A DNA stretch of 64,000 nt from Streptomyces sp. NBC_01314 (GCF_041435215.1 NZ_CP108394.1:1426001-1490000), one strand, 5' to 3'. Positions 51,411 through 60,398 are shown, numbered from the stretch's first letter. Notes: generated by a model not told the origin, from the sequence alone. Numbers and translations are program-made.

Positions 51411-52019
51411 TCACGCGGCGATGACCCCGAAAAGCGCCCGCGCGCACAGGTCCCGCACCTGCTCGCGGGACAGCTCCGAACCCCTCAGCCACTCCAGACA
51501 GACCGCCGTCGTGAACGACAGCCACCCGCGCACGGCGAGCCGCATCTCCGGACGCCCGTCGAGCACCGCCCCGAACTCGGCGTCCGACGCCAGCGCCGCC
51601 AGGATCTGCGCCTCCTGCACGGCCAGCGCCCGCTGATAGACCTTGCGCACGGCCTGGTCGCCGGTGGCGTCGGCACGGTGGAAGGCGCGGAAGCCGTGGG
51701 CGTGCTCCTCGACGTACGCGAGGAAGGCGTCGAGCCCGTTGGCGAGCCGCTCGCGCGCCGACCGGCCCGGGGCGGGCGTCATGATCCGCAGCATCCGCTC
51801 GCTCTCACGCTCCACGACGGCCGCGAAGAAGACCCGCTTGTTCGGGAAGTAGTGGTACAGCAGCCCGCGGGAGACGCCGGCGATCTCGGCCACCTGCTCG
51901 ATCCACACGTCGTCGTACGGGCTCTCCGCGAAGAGCCGCGCCCCGACCGCGAGGAGTTGCTCCCGCCGCTCCTCGGTGCCGAGCCGGCGACGCGGGCGCT
52001 CTCCCTGCCTGGCTGCCAT
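51411..52019 (-). CDS. TetR-family regulator (Bm3R1/FatR-like position)
   Basis: 202-residue repressor with helix-turn-helix VWIEQVAEIAGVSRGLLYHYFPNKRVFFAAVV (about 36-70). It is divergent from a CYP102-type P450, like the TetR repressors Bm3R1 and FatR that accompany fatty-acid-hydroxylating CYP102 enzymes in Bacillus. A GGGTTCAA/TTGAACCC inverted repeat lies between the two genes. Fatty acids or related lipids are therefore plausible ligands, by analogy only. Confidence 0.92.
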   Translation of the reverse strand: MAARQGERPRRRLGTEERREQLLAVGARLFAESPYDDVWIEQVAEIAGVSRGLLYHYFPNKRVFFAAVVERESERMLRIMTPAPGRSARERLANGLDAFLAYVEEHAHGFRAFHRADATGDQAVRKVYQRALAVQEAQILAALASDAEFGAVLDGRPEMRLAVRGWLSFTTAVCLEWLRGSELSREQVRDLCARALFGVIAA

Positions 52020-52039
52020 ACCGTCACCTTACTTGACGT

Positions 52040-52080
52040 GGGTTCAACAACAGGACGAGACTGATCCCGCTATTGAACCC
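52040..52080. promoter_or_regulatory. Inverted repeat GGGTTCAA-N25-TTGAACCC in TetR/P450 promoter region
   Basis: Perfect 8-bp arms at 52040-52047 and 52073-52080. Each arm is also part of a shorter imperfect TTGA..TCAA-like site. TTGACG (52034-52039) could be a -35 element for the P450 gene. Confidence 0.6.
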
Positions 52081-52135
52081 GAGTACAACAGCTGCGACGG
52101 CTCCGGCACGGCGTACGCGCGAGGGAGATGTGGTC

Positions 52136-53734
52136 ATGACGGCGACGACGGGGACCACGACTGTCAGAGGTTTCCGCAGCGCGGAGCTGGGCTGGCCGGA
52201 ACTGAGCCGCATACCGCACCCGCCGTACCGGCTCCCCCTCATCGGCGACGCGCTCGGCACGAACGTGCGTACGCCGGTCCAGGAGTCCGTACGCCTCGGG
52301 CGGCGGCTCGGGCCGATCTTCCGGCGGAAGGCGTTCGGCAAGGAGATCGTGTTCGTCGGGGGCGCGGGGCTCGCGGCCGAGATGGCGGACGAGGCGCGGT
52401 TCGCCAAGCATGTGGGCGTGGGGGTCGCCAATCTGCGGCCGGTGGCCGGGGACGGGCTCTTCACGGCGTACAACCACGAGCCGAACTGGCAGCTCGCACA
52501 CGATGTCCTCGCTCCGGGCTTCAGCCGGGAGGCCATGGCCGGCTACCACCCGATGATGCTCGACGTCGCCGAGCGGCTGATGGAGCACTGGGACCGGGCG
52601 GGCACGGCGGGCGACACCGTGGACGTACCCGGCGACATGACCAAGCTGACGCTGGAGACGATCGCCCGCACCGGCTTCGGCCACGACTTCGGCTCCTTCG
52701 AGCGCACCCGCCCGCACCCCTTCGTCGCCGCCATGGTCGGCACCCTGACGTACGCACAGCGCCGCAACGTCGTCCCCGACCCGCTGGTCCCGCTGCTGCT
52801 GCGGAGCGCCGCCCGGCAGAACCGGGCGGACATGGCGTACCTGAACGAGACGGTCGACGCGGTGGTGCGGGCGCGGCGGTCTTCCGGTGGCAAGGGCACC
52901 GGTGGCGGTGGTGGCGGTCGGGGTGCCGGTGGCGGTGACCTGCTCGACCGGATGCTGGAGACCGCGCATCCGGAGAGCGGGGAGCGGCTGTCCGCCGAGA
53001 ACGTCCGTCGGCAGGTCATCACCTTCCTGGTCGCCGGGCACGAGACCACCTCGGGCGCCCTCTCGTTCGCCCTGCACTACCTCGCCCGGTATCCGGACCT
53101 GGCCGCCCGTGCCCGCGCCGAGGTGGAGCAGGTGTGGGGCGACACCGTGCGGCCCGGCTACGAGCAGGTGGCCAAGCTGCGGTATGTGCGCAGGGTGCTG
53201 GACGAGGCGTTGCGGCTGTGGCCGACGGCGCCGGCCTTCTCGCGGGAGGCCCGCGAGGACACCGTGCTGGGCGGGGTCCATCCGATGCGACGGGGCGCCT
53301 GGGCGCTGGTGCTGACGGCGATGCTGCACCGGGACCCGGAGGTGTGGGGCGCGGACGCCGAGCGGTTCGACCCGGACCGGTTCGACGCGGCGGCCGTACG
53401 CGGTCGGGCCCCGCACACGTTCAAGCCGTTCGGCACGGGTGCGCGGGCCTGCATCGGCCGTCAGTTCGCGCTCCACGAGGCCACGCTGGTGCTGGGGCTG
53501 CTGCTGCGCCGGTACGAGCTGAGGCCGGAGCCGGACTATCGGCTGCGGGTGGCGGAGCGGCTGACCCTGATGCCGGACGGGCTGCGGCTCAACGTGGAGC
53601 GGCGGGTGGGTGCGGCGCCGGACACCCCGCAGGAACCGCCGCCGCCCTCGTCGTCGGCGCCGCCGTCGCCTTCGTCGTCGCCTTCATCGCCGTCGTCGCC
53701 GTCACGCTGTCCAGTGACCGGGGCGGGTGACTGA
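52136..53734 (+). CDS. CYP102B-like cytochrome P450, haem domain only
   Basis: 532-residue P450 strongly resembling the haem domain of P450 BM3 ([38 protein letters not shown]). Oxygen-activation motif AGHETTSG and haem-ligand Cys439 in [12 protein letters not shown] are intact. There is no fused reductase: the protein ends in a Pro/Ser-rich tail ending CPVTGAGD. A Gly-rich insertion ([17 protein letters not shown]) sits before the I-helix region. It matches the stand-alone CYP102B type I know from S. coelicolor and probably hydroxylates fatty acids with separate redox partners. ATG 52136 follows GAGGGAG. Confidence 0.93.
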   Translation: MTATTGTTTVRGFRSAELGWPELSRIPHPPYRLPLIGDALGTNVRTPVQESVRLGRRLGPIFRRKAFGKEIVFVGGAGLAAEMADEARFAKHVGVGVANLRPVAGDGLFTAYNHEPNWQLAHDVLAPGFSREAMAGYHPMMLDVAERLMEHWDRAGTAGDTVDVPGDMTKLTLETIARTGFGHDFGSFERTRPHPFVAAMVGTLTYAQRRNVVPDPLVPLLLRSAARQNRADMAYLNETVDAVVRARRSSGGKGTGGGGGGRGAGGGDLLDRMLETAHPESGERLSAENVRRQVITFLVAGHETTSGALSFALHYLARYPDLAARARAEVEQVWGDTVRPGYEQVAKLRYVRRVLDEALRLWPTAPAFSREAREDTVLGGVHPMRRGAWALVLTAMLHRDPEVWGADAERFDPDRFDAAAVRGRAPHTFKPFGTGARACIGRQFALHEATLVLGLLLRRYELRPEPDYRLRVAERLTLMPDGLRLNVERRVGAAPDTPQEPPPPSSSAPPSPSSSPSSPSSPSRCPVTGAGD

Positions 53735-54541
53735 CGTCGGCAGCCGTGTGCCGGTGCTGCCGCGTGCCGCGTTGAGCTGGGGCTGGGTCAGGAAGAAGGC
53801 GCCGGTCAGGTCCGCGTCGGTGAGGTCGGTGTCACGGAGGTCGGCACCGATCAGGTCGGCGCCGCGCAGGTCGGCTCCGGTCAGGTCGGCGGCGATGAGG
53901 TAGGCGCCCCGGAGGTTGGCCTTTCTGAGATCGGCACCCTTGAGGCGGGCACCCATGAGGTCGGCGCCGCGCCGGTTCCGCTTGCGCCCGGCGCCCGCTC
54001 GCATGAGGTCACTGACCCGCAGCAACAGCTCGTTGACGCGCTGCCGGTGCGCGGCGACGTCCAGCTCCCCCAGCTCCTCGGCCGTCCCCCCGGTCAGCCG
54101 CTCGGTCTCGTCCAGTGCCCGACGGAGATCGGCGTGCACCGGGCCGGCGGCGGGGAGGGTCAGCGCCTCGGTCAAGTACCACAGCAGTTCGTGGAGTTGG
54201 CGTACGACCGGGAAGACGTCGAACATGCGCCGGGCGTGCTCGCGGCCGCCCGTACGCCAGTTCTCGCCCCCGAAGGTGACCTGGGAGACCTTCTGCCCCG
54301 CGCCGAAGCAGTCGTAGACCGTGCAGCCGTTGAAGCCCTCGTCCCTGAGCCGGGTGTGGATACCGCACCGGAAGTCGTCCCGGAGGTTGCCACACGCCTT
54401 GCCCGCGGCCTTGTCGACGGCGAAGTCGGCCGAGGCTGCGAAGGGCAGGGCGACGCAGCACAGACCGAAGCAGCTGCCGCAGTCCGCGCGCAGATCGCGC
54501 AGGTCATGCGGGTCGAAAGCCTCACCGGATCCTTGTTCCAT
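53702..54541 (-). CDS. Cysteine-rich pentapeptide-repeat protein
   Basis: About 279 residues. The N-terminal third has a cysteine cluster ([15 protein letters not shown] and further Cys residues up to about 80), reminiscent of a metal- or cluster-binding module. The C-terminal third is a run of A(D/N)L-x-x pentapeptide repeats ([20 protein letters not shown] onward) forming a right-handed quadrilateral helix. Pentapeptide proteins can mimic DNA or mediate protein contacts. ATG 54541 or GTG 54550 may be the start. Its 3' end overlaps the P450 gene by 33 bp. Confidence 0.88.
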   Translation of the reverse strand: MEQGSGEAFDPHDLRDLRADCGSCFGLCCVALPFAASADFAVDKAAGKACGNLRDDFRCGIHTRLRDEGFNGCTVYDCFGAGQKVSQVTFGGENWRTGGREHARRMFDVFPVVRQLHELLWYLTEALTLPAAGPVHADLRRALDETERLTGGTAEELGELDVAAHRQRVNELLLRVSDLMRAGAGRKRNRRGADLMGARLKGADLRKANLRGAYLIAADLTGADLRGADLIGADLRDTDLTDADLTGAFFLTQPQLNAARGSTGTRLPTSVTRPGHWTA

Positions 54542-54593
54542 ACGGTTCACCCTAACGAGAACTCACCGATGAATTCGCGGCTGCCGAGGGGCC

Positions 54594-55148
54594 TCATGAT
54601 CGTCTTCGACTGACATCGGCGAACTCCTGCCGGACGTCGGCGTCCCGCCCCAGATCCAGCCGCCAGTCGTTCGACACGCTCCAGTGGCCCTTCGGGTACT
54701 CCGCGGAGACCTCACCGAGCAACGTGAATCCCGCCCTGCGACACACCGCGTTCGACGCGGCGTTCTCCACACGGGGCAGCGCGTGCAGATGGCGGTGGGT
54801 GTTCGCGTCCCGCGCCACCCCGACGACCTCCCGGGCGGCCAGTACGGCCAGCCCCCTGCGCTGGAACTCGGGCAGCACACCCCATCCGGTCTCCCACACC
54901 GTCTCGCCCTGCCGGTCATGCTCCCAGTAGCCGATCGAGCCGACGGTCTCGCCGGTGCCGGCCAACACGACCCGGTACATCCGCCCGGCCGCCACGGCGA
55001 GATAGCGGCGGTGCCGGGCGGCGAGCTGTTCCTCGGTCTCCGGCCCACCCAAGTGCTCGGTCATCCCAGGCGTGTTGATGCGCCGGAGCAGCCAGAAGTC
55101 GTCCGGGGACCAGGGCTCCAACCGCACCCCGCCCGGCTCGCCCGTCAC
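54594..55148 (-). CDS. GNAT-family N-acetyltransferase (RimJ-like)
   Basis: 184-residue acetyltransferase with the acetyl-CoA segment GVLPEFQRRGLAVLAAREVV and the ribosomal-protein-acetylase-like ending NAASNAVCRRAGFTLLGEVSAEYPKG. GTG 55148 overlaps the PIG-L stop (GTGA), so the two are translationally coupled. It may acetylate the amine exposed by the deacetylase or an unrelated substrate. Confidence 0.92.
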   Translation of the reverse strand: MTGEPGGVRLEPWSPDDFWLLRRINTPGMTEHLGGPETEEQLAARHRRYLAVAAGRMYRVVLAGTGETVGSIGYWEHDRQGETVWETGWGVLPEFQRRGLAVLAAREVVGVARDANTHRHLHALPRVENAASNAVCRRAGFTLLGEVSAEYPKGHWSVSNDWRLDLGRDADVRQEFADVSRRRS

Positions 55149-55888
55149 CGGGGAAACACCTCGAAGGCCACGGCCGGCCTGCCGCCGAACCGCTCCCCCA
55201 TGGTCCGCGCGTACCCCGTGAGGAAGTCGCGGACATACGTCTCGGGGTCCTCCTTCGTCAGCACTTCGATGTAGCTGCGGTGTTCCAGGAGGGAGGCGAC
55301 CGCACGGTCGAGGCCGGGGGTGGCGTCGACGGCGTGGGTGGGGTGGGAGGAACTGGCGACGGCGACCCAGCGGACGCCGTCCCAGGGTTCCAGGCCCTGT
55401 TCGACGAGTTCGGGGAAGATCCAGCGGTTCCCCGCGTCGCCTGCGGCGTCCAGGGTGGCGCGGCCCACCGCCACGTGGTCGGGGGTGTTCCAGGCGACCC
55501 CACTCCAGGTGTCGCGGTGGTTGAGGGTGATGACCAGTTCGGGGCGGTGGCGGCGGATGGCGGCCGCGATGTCCCTGCGCAGGGCGAGCCCGTACTCGAT
55601 GACGCCGTCCTCGTGGTCGAGGAACTCGACCTCCGACACACCCACGACGGCCGCGCTCGCCCGCTGCTCCCTCTCACGTAACGGGCCGCACCGGGCGGGC
55701 TCCAGGGTGTCGATGCCGGCCTCGCCGCGCGTCGCCAGGACGTACGCGACCTCGCGGCCCTCGTCGGTCCACGCGGCGATCGCCGCCGAGCAGCCGTACT
55801 CGAGGTCGTCCGGGTGGGCCACGACGGCGAGGGCGCGCCGCCAGTCGTCGGGCATGGGCTTGAGCTGGTCCTTCTGAGGATCCGTCAT
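55145..55888 (-). CDS. PIG-L/MshB-family deacetylase, TTA-containing
   Basis: 247-residue zinc deacetylase. Metal ligands H25 and D28 in AHPDDLEYG and H138 in TPDHVAVG match the MshB/Mca/PIG-L pattern. These enzymes remove N-acetyl groups from GlcNAc-inositol, glycolipids or mycothiol conjugates. Codon 70 (55679-55681) is TTA, suggesting bldA control. No ribosome site precedes ATG 55888. It is followed by a coupled acetyltransferase gene, an interesting deacetylase/acetylase pair. Confidence 0.92.
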   Translation of the reverse strand: MTDPQKDQLKPMPDDWRRALAVVAHPDDLEYGCSAAIAAWTDEGREVAYVLATRGEAGIDTLEPARCGPLREREQRASAAVVGVSEVEFLDHEDGVIEYGLALRRDIAAAIRRHRPELVITLNHRDTWSGVAWNTPDHVAVGRATLDAAGDAGNRWIFPELVEQGLEPWDGVRWVAVASSSHPTHAVDATPGLDRAVASLLEHRSYIEVLTKEDPETYVRDFLTGYARTMGERFGGRPAVAFEVFPR

Positions 55889-55915
55889 GGGCGCACAGTA
55901 ACCCGCGTCACCGAC

Positions 55916-55942
55916 AGCCGGGCGGACTGGCACCGCCCGGCT
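55916..55942 (-). terminator. Hairpin terminator after the S33 peptidase gene
   Basis: Perfect 10-bp stem AGCCGGGCGG/CCGCCCGGCT with a 7-base loop, between the peptidase stop (55956) and the PIG-L start (55888). Confidence 0.65.
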
Positions 55943-55955
55943 CACCCGCCGTCGC

Positions 55956-57257
55956 TCACTCCTCGTCCCGGGTCAGCGCCAGCAGCCGGTCCAGCACCCG
56001 TGGTCCCCCGGCCCGTACGCCGTCGTGTTCGAACTCGTCCGTGACCCAGGTGCGCAGGCCCCGGATGGCGCGGGCGGTCCGCAGGGAGTGGGCCGTGTCG
56101 ACGTACATGTCGTCGTGGTAGATCGCGGCGGCCACCGGGACCTCGTTGACGGCGAGTTGGTCCGGGTCGTACAGGTGCGGCCAGCCCCGCTCCTCGGCCA
56201 GGTCCCGCGCGGTCTCGCGCAGCGGGCGCAGGGCGGGGTCGTTGTCGAACATCCAGGGGTGCACGGACTCTCCCGTGAACAGCACCGGGCCGTCGCCGGT
56301 CAGCGCCTTGGCGGCGTCGAACTGCGGGAACTGGCGGCGCACCCGCTCCGCCGCCCAGCCCGTGTGGCCCGCGTCCTGCCCGTAGCAAGCCTCGTGGAGG
56401 AGTGCGTACAGCGGGTGGCCCGCGTACGACAGCAGGCCCTGGACCTCCTCCTGGAAGGAGTCGGCGAGGACGGGGCCCCGCGGGGCGCGGACGAAGGCGT
56501 CCTCCAGGAGGAAGTGCAGCCGGTGGCTGCCGTCGCCGCGGCCGAGGAGGATGCCGAGGGACTGGAACGCCTCGACGGTGAACCGGTATCCGTTCGGGAG
56601 GACGACGTCGTGCTGGAGCAGGTGCTCGGCGATCCGCCGGGCCCGCTCGACGTCCTGCGGATAGCGGGCGTAGTGCGCGGCGACCTTGCGTTCGACGCGC
56701 GGGTAGGCCGCCCGGTAGACGTCGTCGGCGTTCCCGTCGAGGGAGGGCAGTCCGCCGGTGATGAGGACGGTGCTCAGGCCCTCGGGCGCCTCGGACAGAT
56801 AGGTGACCGCGCAGAAGCCGCCGAAGCTCTGGCCGAGGACGGCCCAGGGGGCGCCGCCGGTGACCTCGGGGCGGATGGCCTCGCAGTCCCGGACGATGGA
56901 GTCGGCGCGGAAGTGGGCGAGGTAGTGGGCCTGTTCGACGGGGCCGCCGCGCAGCGGGAGGGTCTGGCGGTTGGCGGGGGTCGAGGCACCTGTGCCGCGC
57001 TGGTCCAGGAGCAGGACCCGGTACTCCTCCAGGGCCCGGTCCAGCCACGCCTCGCGGCCGACGAAGCGGTTGGCCCCGAAGCCGGGGCCGCCCTGCAGAT
57101 AGACCAGCCAGGGCAGTTCGGCGTCCGCCTTGTCGCTCGCGACGACCTCGCGCGCGTAGAGCTCGATCCGCTCCCCCGCCGGGTCGTCGTGATTGAGGGG
57201 GACGGTGAAGCGGCGGTCGGTGAGGACGACACCGGGCTGCCGGTAGCTGACGGACAA
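55956..57257 (-). CDS. Alpha/beta-hydrolase peptidase (S33, proline iminopeptidase-like)
   Basis: About 433 residues. Nucleophile Ser in LGQSFGGFC, oxyanion region LQGGPGFG, conserved LLLDQRGTG and a C-terminal EFEHDGVRAG region for the catalytic His. It matches the long proline iminopeptidase branch of family S33, which releases N-terminal proline from peptides. TTG 57257 is chosen because GGGAG lies just upstream and the protein then begins SVSYRQPGVV; a GTG at 57305 is the longer alternative. Appears monocistronic. Confidence 0.9.
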   Translation of the reverse strand: MSVSYRQPGVVLTDRRFTVPLNHDDPAGERIELYAREVVASDKADAELPWLVYLQGGPGFGANRFVGREAWLDRALEEYRVLLLDQRGTGASTPANRQTLPLRGGPVEQAHYLAHFRADSIVRDCEAIRPEVTGGAPWAVLGQSFGGFCAVTYLSEAPEGLSTVLITGGLPSLDGNADDVYRAAYPRVERKVAAHYARYPQDVERARRIAEHLLQHDVVLPNGYRFTVEAFQSLGILLGRGDGSHRLHFLLEDAFVRAPRGPVLADSFQEEVQGLLSYAGHPLYALLHEACYGQDAGHTGWAAERVRRQFPQFDAAKALTGDGPVLFTGESVHPWMFDNDPALRPLRETARDLAEERGWPHLYDPDQLAVNEVPVAAAIYHDDMYVDTAHSLRTARAIRGLRTWVTDEFEHDGVRAGGPRVLDRLLALTRDEE

Positions 57258-57346
57258 CAGGGCTCCCTGAGCGGACGGATTCCAGGCCGTGGTCCAGTCC
57301 AACACAGATTCTTCGCCCGGCCGACCCCGTGGATCAAGAAATTCCC

Positions 57347-57400
57347 GCTGAACCGGGGATCAGCACCTCGGCCGCCGTCGGTGTGCGGCCGCTGAACCGG
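57347..57400. promoter_or_regulatory. Two direct copies of CCGCTGAACCGG, 42 bp apart
   Basis: 12-bp copies at 57347-57358 and 57389-57400 in the short region between the LacI stop and the peptidase start. Spacing equals four helical turns. Function unknown. Confidence 0.3.
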
Positions 57401-57403
57401 CGC

Positions 57404-58429
57404 TCAGCGCGCCGAGAGGCTGGAGCGCCGCACCACCAACTCCGGCTGGAGGACGACCCGCCGGTGCTCGTGCCGGAGGAGCGCGGTCTCGGCCTCGGTC
57501 TCCTCCAGGAGGAGTTCGGCGGCGAGGGCGCCCATGGTGACGGCGGGCTGCCGTACGGAGGTGAGGGGGACGGCGGCCGCGGCGGCGAACTCGATGTCGT
57601 CGTAGCCGACGATGGCGAGGTCCCCGGGGACGCTCACCCCGGCCGCGTACATGGCCTGGAGCACGCCGAGGGCGAGCAGGTCGTTGGCACAGAAGACGGC
57701 GGTGGGGCGGTCGACGAGGCCGAGGAGGCGGGCGCCCGCGTCCCGGCCGGCGGCCACGTCGAGGCGTTCGGTGGGCAACTCCCGCAGGGCGTCGGCGCCG
57801 AGTCCCGCCTCACGCAGGGCGTTCAGGGCGCCCGTACGGCGGTCGCGAACCTGGTTGAGGCCCGCCGGTCCGCTGACGTACGCGATGGAACGGTGGCCCG
57901 CGTCGACCAGGTGACGAACGGCGAGGGCGCCGCCCGCGACGTCGTCGACGGAGACCGAGCACTCGGTGGTGCCCTCGGCGACCCGGTCGACGAGGACGAA
58001 GGGGATGCCGTGGCGGCGGAACGCCGCGATGTTGCGTCCGGTCGCGTCGGCGGGGGTGAGCAGCACTCCGCGCACCCGCTGTTCGGCGAAGAGAGAGAGG
58101 TAGTCGGACTCCTCGCCCGCGCTCTGCGCGCTGTTGCAGACCATCACGCCGAGTCCGGCGTCGCGCGCGGCCCGCTCGGCACCACGCGCGACGTCGACGA
58201 AGAAGGGGTTGCCCATGTCGAGCACGAGCAGCCCCATGATCCGGCTCCGCCCGGCCCGCAGTTGGCGCGCCGACTCGCTGCGGACATAGCCGAGACGGTC
58301 GATCGCCGCCTGCACCCGGGCCCGGGTCCCGGAGGCCACCGAGTCGGGCCGGTTGATGACGTTGGAAACCGTGCCGACGGAGACTCCGGCGGCTGCGGCG
58401 ACGTCCTTGATACCCACCGGCTGCGACAT
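57404..58429 (-). CDS. LacI-family regulator, probable rhamnose-locus repressor
   Basis: 341-residue LacI/GalR regulator. Helix-turn-helix GIKDVAAAAGVSVGTVSNVINRPDSV (about 6-30) with hinge, then a sugar-binding periplasmic-binding-protein-like domain (MGLLVLDMGNPFF, VFCANDLLALGVLQA, IVGYDDIEFA). ATG 58429 is preceded by GGAGG at a slightly long distance. As the last gene of the rhamnose transport/propeller-enzyme unit it most likely represses the operon, with L-rhamnose or a rhamnosyl oligosaccharide as inducer. Confidence 0.92.
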   Translation of the reverse strand: MSQPVGIKDVAAAAGVSVGTVSNVINRPDSVASGTRARVQAAIDRLGYVRSESARQLRAGRSRIMGLLVLDMGNPFFVDVARGAERAARDAGLGVMVCNSAQSAGEESDYLSLFAEQRVRGVLLTPADATGRNIAAFRRHGIPFVLVDRVAEGTTECSVSVDDVAGGALAVRHLVDAGHRSIAYVSGPAGLNQVRDRRTGALNALREAGLGADALRELPTERLDVAAGRDAGARLLGLVDRPTAVFCANDLLALGVLQAMYAAGVSVPGDLAIVGYDDIEFAAAAAVPLTSVRQPAVTMGALAAELLLEETEAETALLRHEHRRVVLQPELVVRRSSLSAR

Positions 58430-58543
58430 CGTACGGGGACCTCCAGGAAGGTATGGAGCGGCGGGCATACGTTCACACTACCGTCGGGGCCGCTACTTGA
58501 ACGGCCCGGTCAGGCGGCAGAATCGTTGCCCTGGGTGCGGGAA

Positions 58544-59968
58544 TCAGGCGGGCAGGGCGAAGTCGACGACACGGAGCGCCGACGGCGTCGTACCGCTGGA
58601 CTTCACCTGGTACATCACGGACAGGACATTGTCCTGGGCGATGCGGCTCTCGTCGAACACGACCTCGCCGAAGGCGTTGAGGCCGCTGGCGTCGAACAGC
58701 ACCTTCCAGTCGGTGTAGCCGGAGGAGGCCGACGCTCCCCATATCCGGCCGAAGGGCAGGATCGCGTACGCGTTGTTGTACTTGTCCAGCGCCAGCTTGG
58801 TGCGCTGGCTGGAGCCGAGCGCGACCGGGATCTCGGTCTTCTGCCAGGTGCCGGAGGAGTTCTTGCGGACGTGGAAGGCGCGGCCGTTCGCGGTGCGGTT
58901 GGTGACGTAGTTCGTCGTGCACTGGCCGAAGCGGCCCGGGACGTAGCTGATGATCGCGTGCGGCCGGCCGGCCGAGTCGGTGGCCTGGCTCTCCTGGTTC
59001 ATCAGGGAGTGGTCCGGGTTCAGCGCGTCGATCACCAGTCCGCTGTCGGTGACGGAGACCTTGTCGGAACCGCCGGTGGTGCCGACGGCGGTGCCCGCGT
59101 TGTTGCGCCAGGTGCGGCCGAGGTCGTCCGAGTAGACATAGCCGGTGTCGTGGTTGGTGATGCCGCCGCCGTTGCACATCACGGCGCCGTTCTGCTCGCG
59201 CCAGGTGAAGAAGGAGTGCAGCCGGCCGTTCTTGTCGTAGTCGATGCCGTGCAGGTACATGTTGCGGACGGTGCTGGAGCCGTGCTCGCTGGTGTACGTG
59301 CCGGTGGAGCTGGTCCACTCGCCGAGGTTGGTCCACGAGGTGCCGTTGTACTCGGCGATGGCGTTGCGGCCGTTGCCGGAGATACCGACGCGGTAGCTCA
59401 GCTGGAGCTTGCCGTCGGGCATCGAGACGAACTGCGGGTACGTGAACTGCGAGGTGAGCGCCAGCCCGTCGAGGGTGGACTGCGGGGCGCCGAAGCGGCT
59501 CGTGGTCCAGCTCAGGCCCGCCGGGTTGTCCATGAGGCCGGCGACCGACTTGACGTAGGTGAAGCCGTCGCTGTGCGAGTCCATGTTGAGGTGGAGACGG
59601 CCGTCGACCTTGGAGACGCCCATGGAGATGACGTTGTGGGAGTCGTTGTAGCGCAGGGTGTGGCCGACCTGGACCGTGGACCAGGTGCTGGAGCCCAGGA
59701 CGCGGCGGCCGACGACGGCGTTGCGGTCGGCGGTGTACCAGACGGCGTACTGGTAGCCCTTGTAGGTCAGCAGACCGTTCTTCTGGAACGAGTTGTTGTT
59801 GACCAGGCCGTCGTAGGACACGAAGAAGATGGCCTGGCTGTCGAGCAGCGTGTTGCCGGTCTGGCTGACGGACGGGCCGGGGTCGGCGGCACGGGCGGTG
59901 GCGGCGCCGAGGACGGGGCTCACCACGGCGCCGGCGAGTGCGGCGCCGAGCAGCGTACGTCTCTTCAT
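58544..59968 (-). CDS. Secreted BNR_4-type beta-propeller enzyme, predicted rhamnosyl-uronate/ulvan-type lyase
   Basis: 474-residue exported protein. Signal peptide with KRRTLLGAALAGAVV and cleavage near ATARA-A28. The rest has BNR/Asp-box features of a seven-bladed propeller (TGYVYSDDLGRTWRNN). H111, H132, Y177 and R193 are placed almost exactly as the four catalytic residues I recall for PL25 ulvan lyase (His123, His143, Tyr188, Arg204). ATG 59968 follows GGAG. Together with RhaM and the rhamnose transporter this suggests cleavage of a rhamnose-uronic acid polymer outside the cell. An alternative is a GH145/PL42-like rhamnosyl-glucuronate enzyme or a non-catalytic propeller. Confidence 0.8.
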   Translation of the reverse strand: MKRRTLLGAALAGAVVSPVLGAATARAADPGPSVSQTGNTLLDSQAIFFVSYDGLVNNNSFQKNGLLTYKGYQYAVWYTADRNAVVGRRVLGSSTWSTVQVGHTLRYNDSHNVISMGVSKVDGRLHLNMDSHSDGFTYVKSVAGLMDNPAGLSWTTSRFGAPQSTLDGLALTSQFTYPQFVSMPDGKLQLSYRVGISGNGRNAIAEYNGTSWTNLGEWTSSTGTYTSEHGSSTVRNMYLHGIDYDKNGRLHSFFTWREQNGAVMCNGGGITNHDTGYVYSDDLGRTWRNNAGTAVGTTGGSDKVSVTDSGLVIDALNPDHSLMNQESQATDSAGRPHAIISYVPGRFGQCTTNYVTNRTANGRAFHVRKNSSGTWQKTEIPVALGSSQRTKLALDKYNNAYAILPFGRIWGASASSGYTDWKVLFDASGLNAFGEVVFDESRIAQDNVLSVMYQVKSSGTTPSALRVVDFALPA

Positions 59969-60027
59969 CTCGGGGACTCCATTGTCGAGCGAAATGGGGA
60001 GGGGGAGGGTGTTGCGACCTGCGGGGG

Positions 60028-60348
60028 TCAGGCGAGGTGGAAGACCTCGGTGAGGGGCTTCATGGCCTCGTCGGGCCGGGCGCCGTCGAGGGACTCGAAG
60101 AACGGCGCCATCTCCTTCTGCCAGCGGGCGTTGACCTCGGCGGCCTCCATGCCGGCGAGTGCCGCCTGGAAGTCCTCGGTCTCCAGGTAGCCCACGAGGA
60201 GGCCGTCGTCGCGCAGGAAGAGGGAGTAGTTGTGCCAGCCGGTGGCCGAGAGAGCCTGAAGCATCTCCGGCCACACGGCTGCGTGCCGTTCGCGGTACTC
60301 GTCGATCCGGTCCTGACGGACCTTGAGGAGGAAGCAGACGCGCTGCAT
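60028..60348 (-). CDS. rhaM: L-rhamnose mutarotase
   Basis: 106-residue dimeric alpha/beta protein that interconverts the alpha and beta anomers of L-rhamnose. Catalytic H22 is present in YRERHAAVWPEM, as in E. coli RhaM, with WHNYSLFLRDDGLLVGYLE following. ATG 60348 follows AGGAGCGG. Lying between the propeller enzyme and the rhamnose binding protein, it identifies the sugar handled by the locus. Confidence 0.93.
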   Translation of the reverse strand: MQRVCFLLKVRQDRIDEYRERHAAVWPEMLQALSATGWHNYSLFLRDDGLLVGYLETEDFQAALAGMEAAEVNARWQKEMAPFFESLDGARPDEAMKPLTEVFHLA

Positions 60349-60398
60349 GAGATACCGCTCCTGGGGTGAGGGGGGTGGCTGTAACGCCGGTTCGGTGA

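Noticed and set aside
57329..60190. 953-codon open frame opposite LacI and the propeller enzyme
   Set aside because: Antisense shadow crossing two real genes and their intergenic region.
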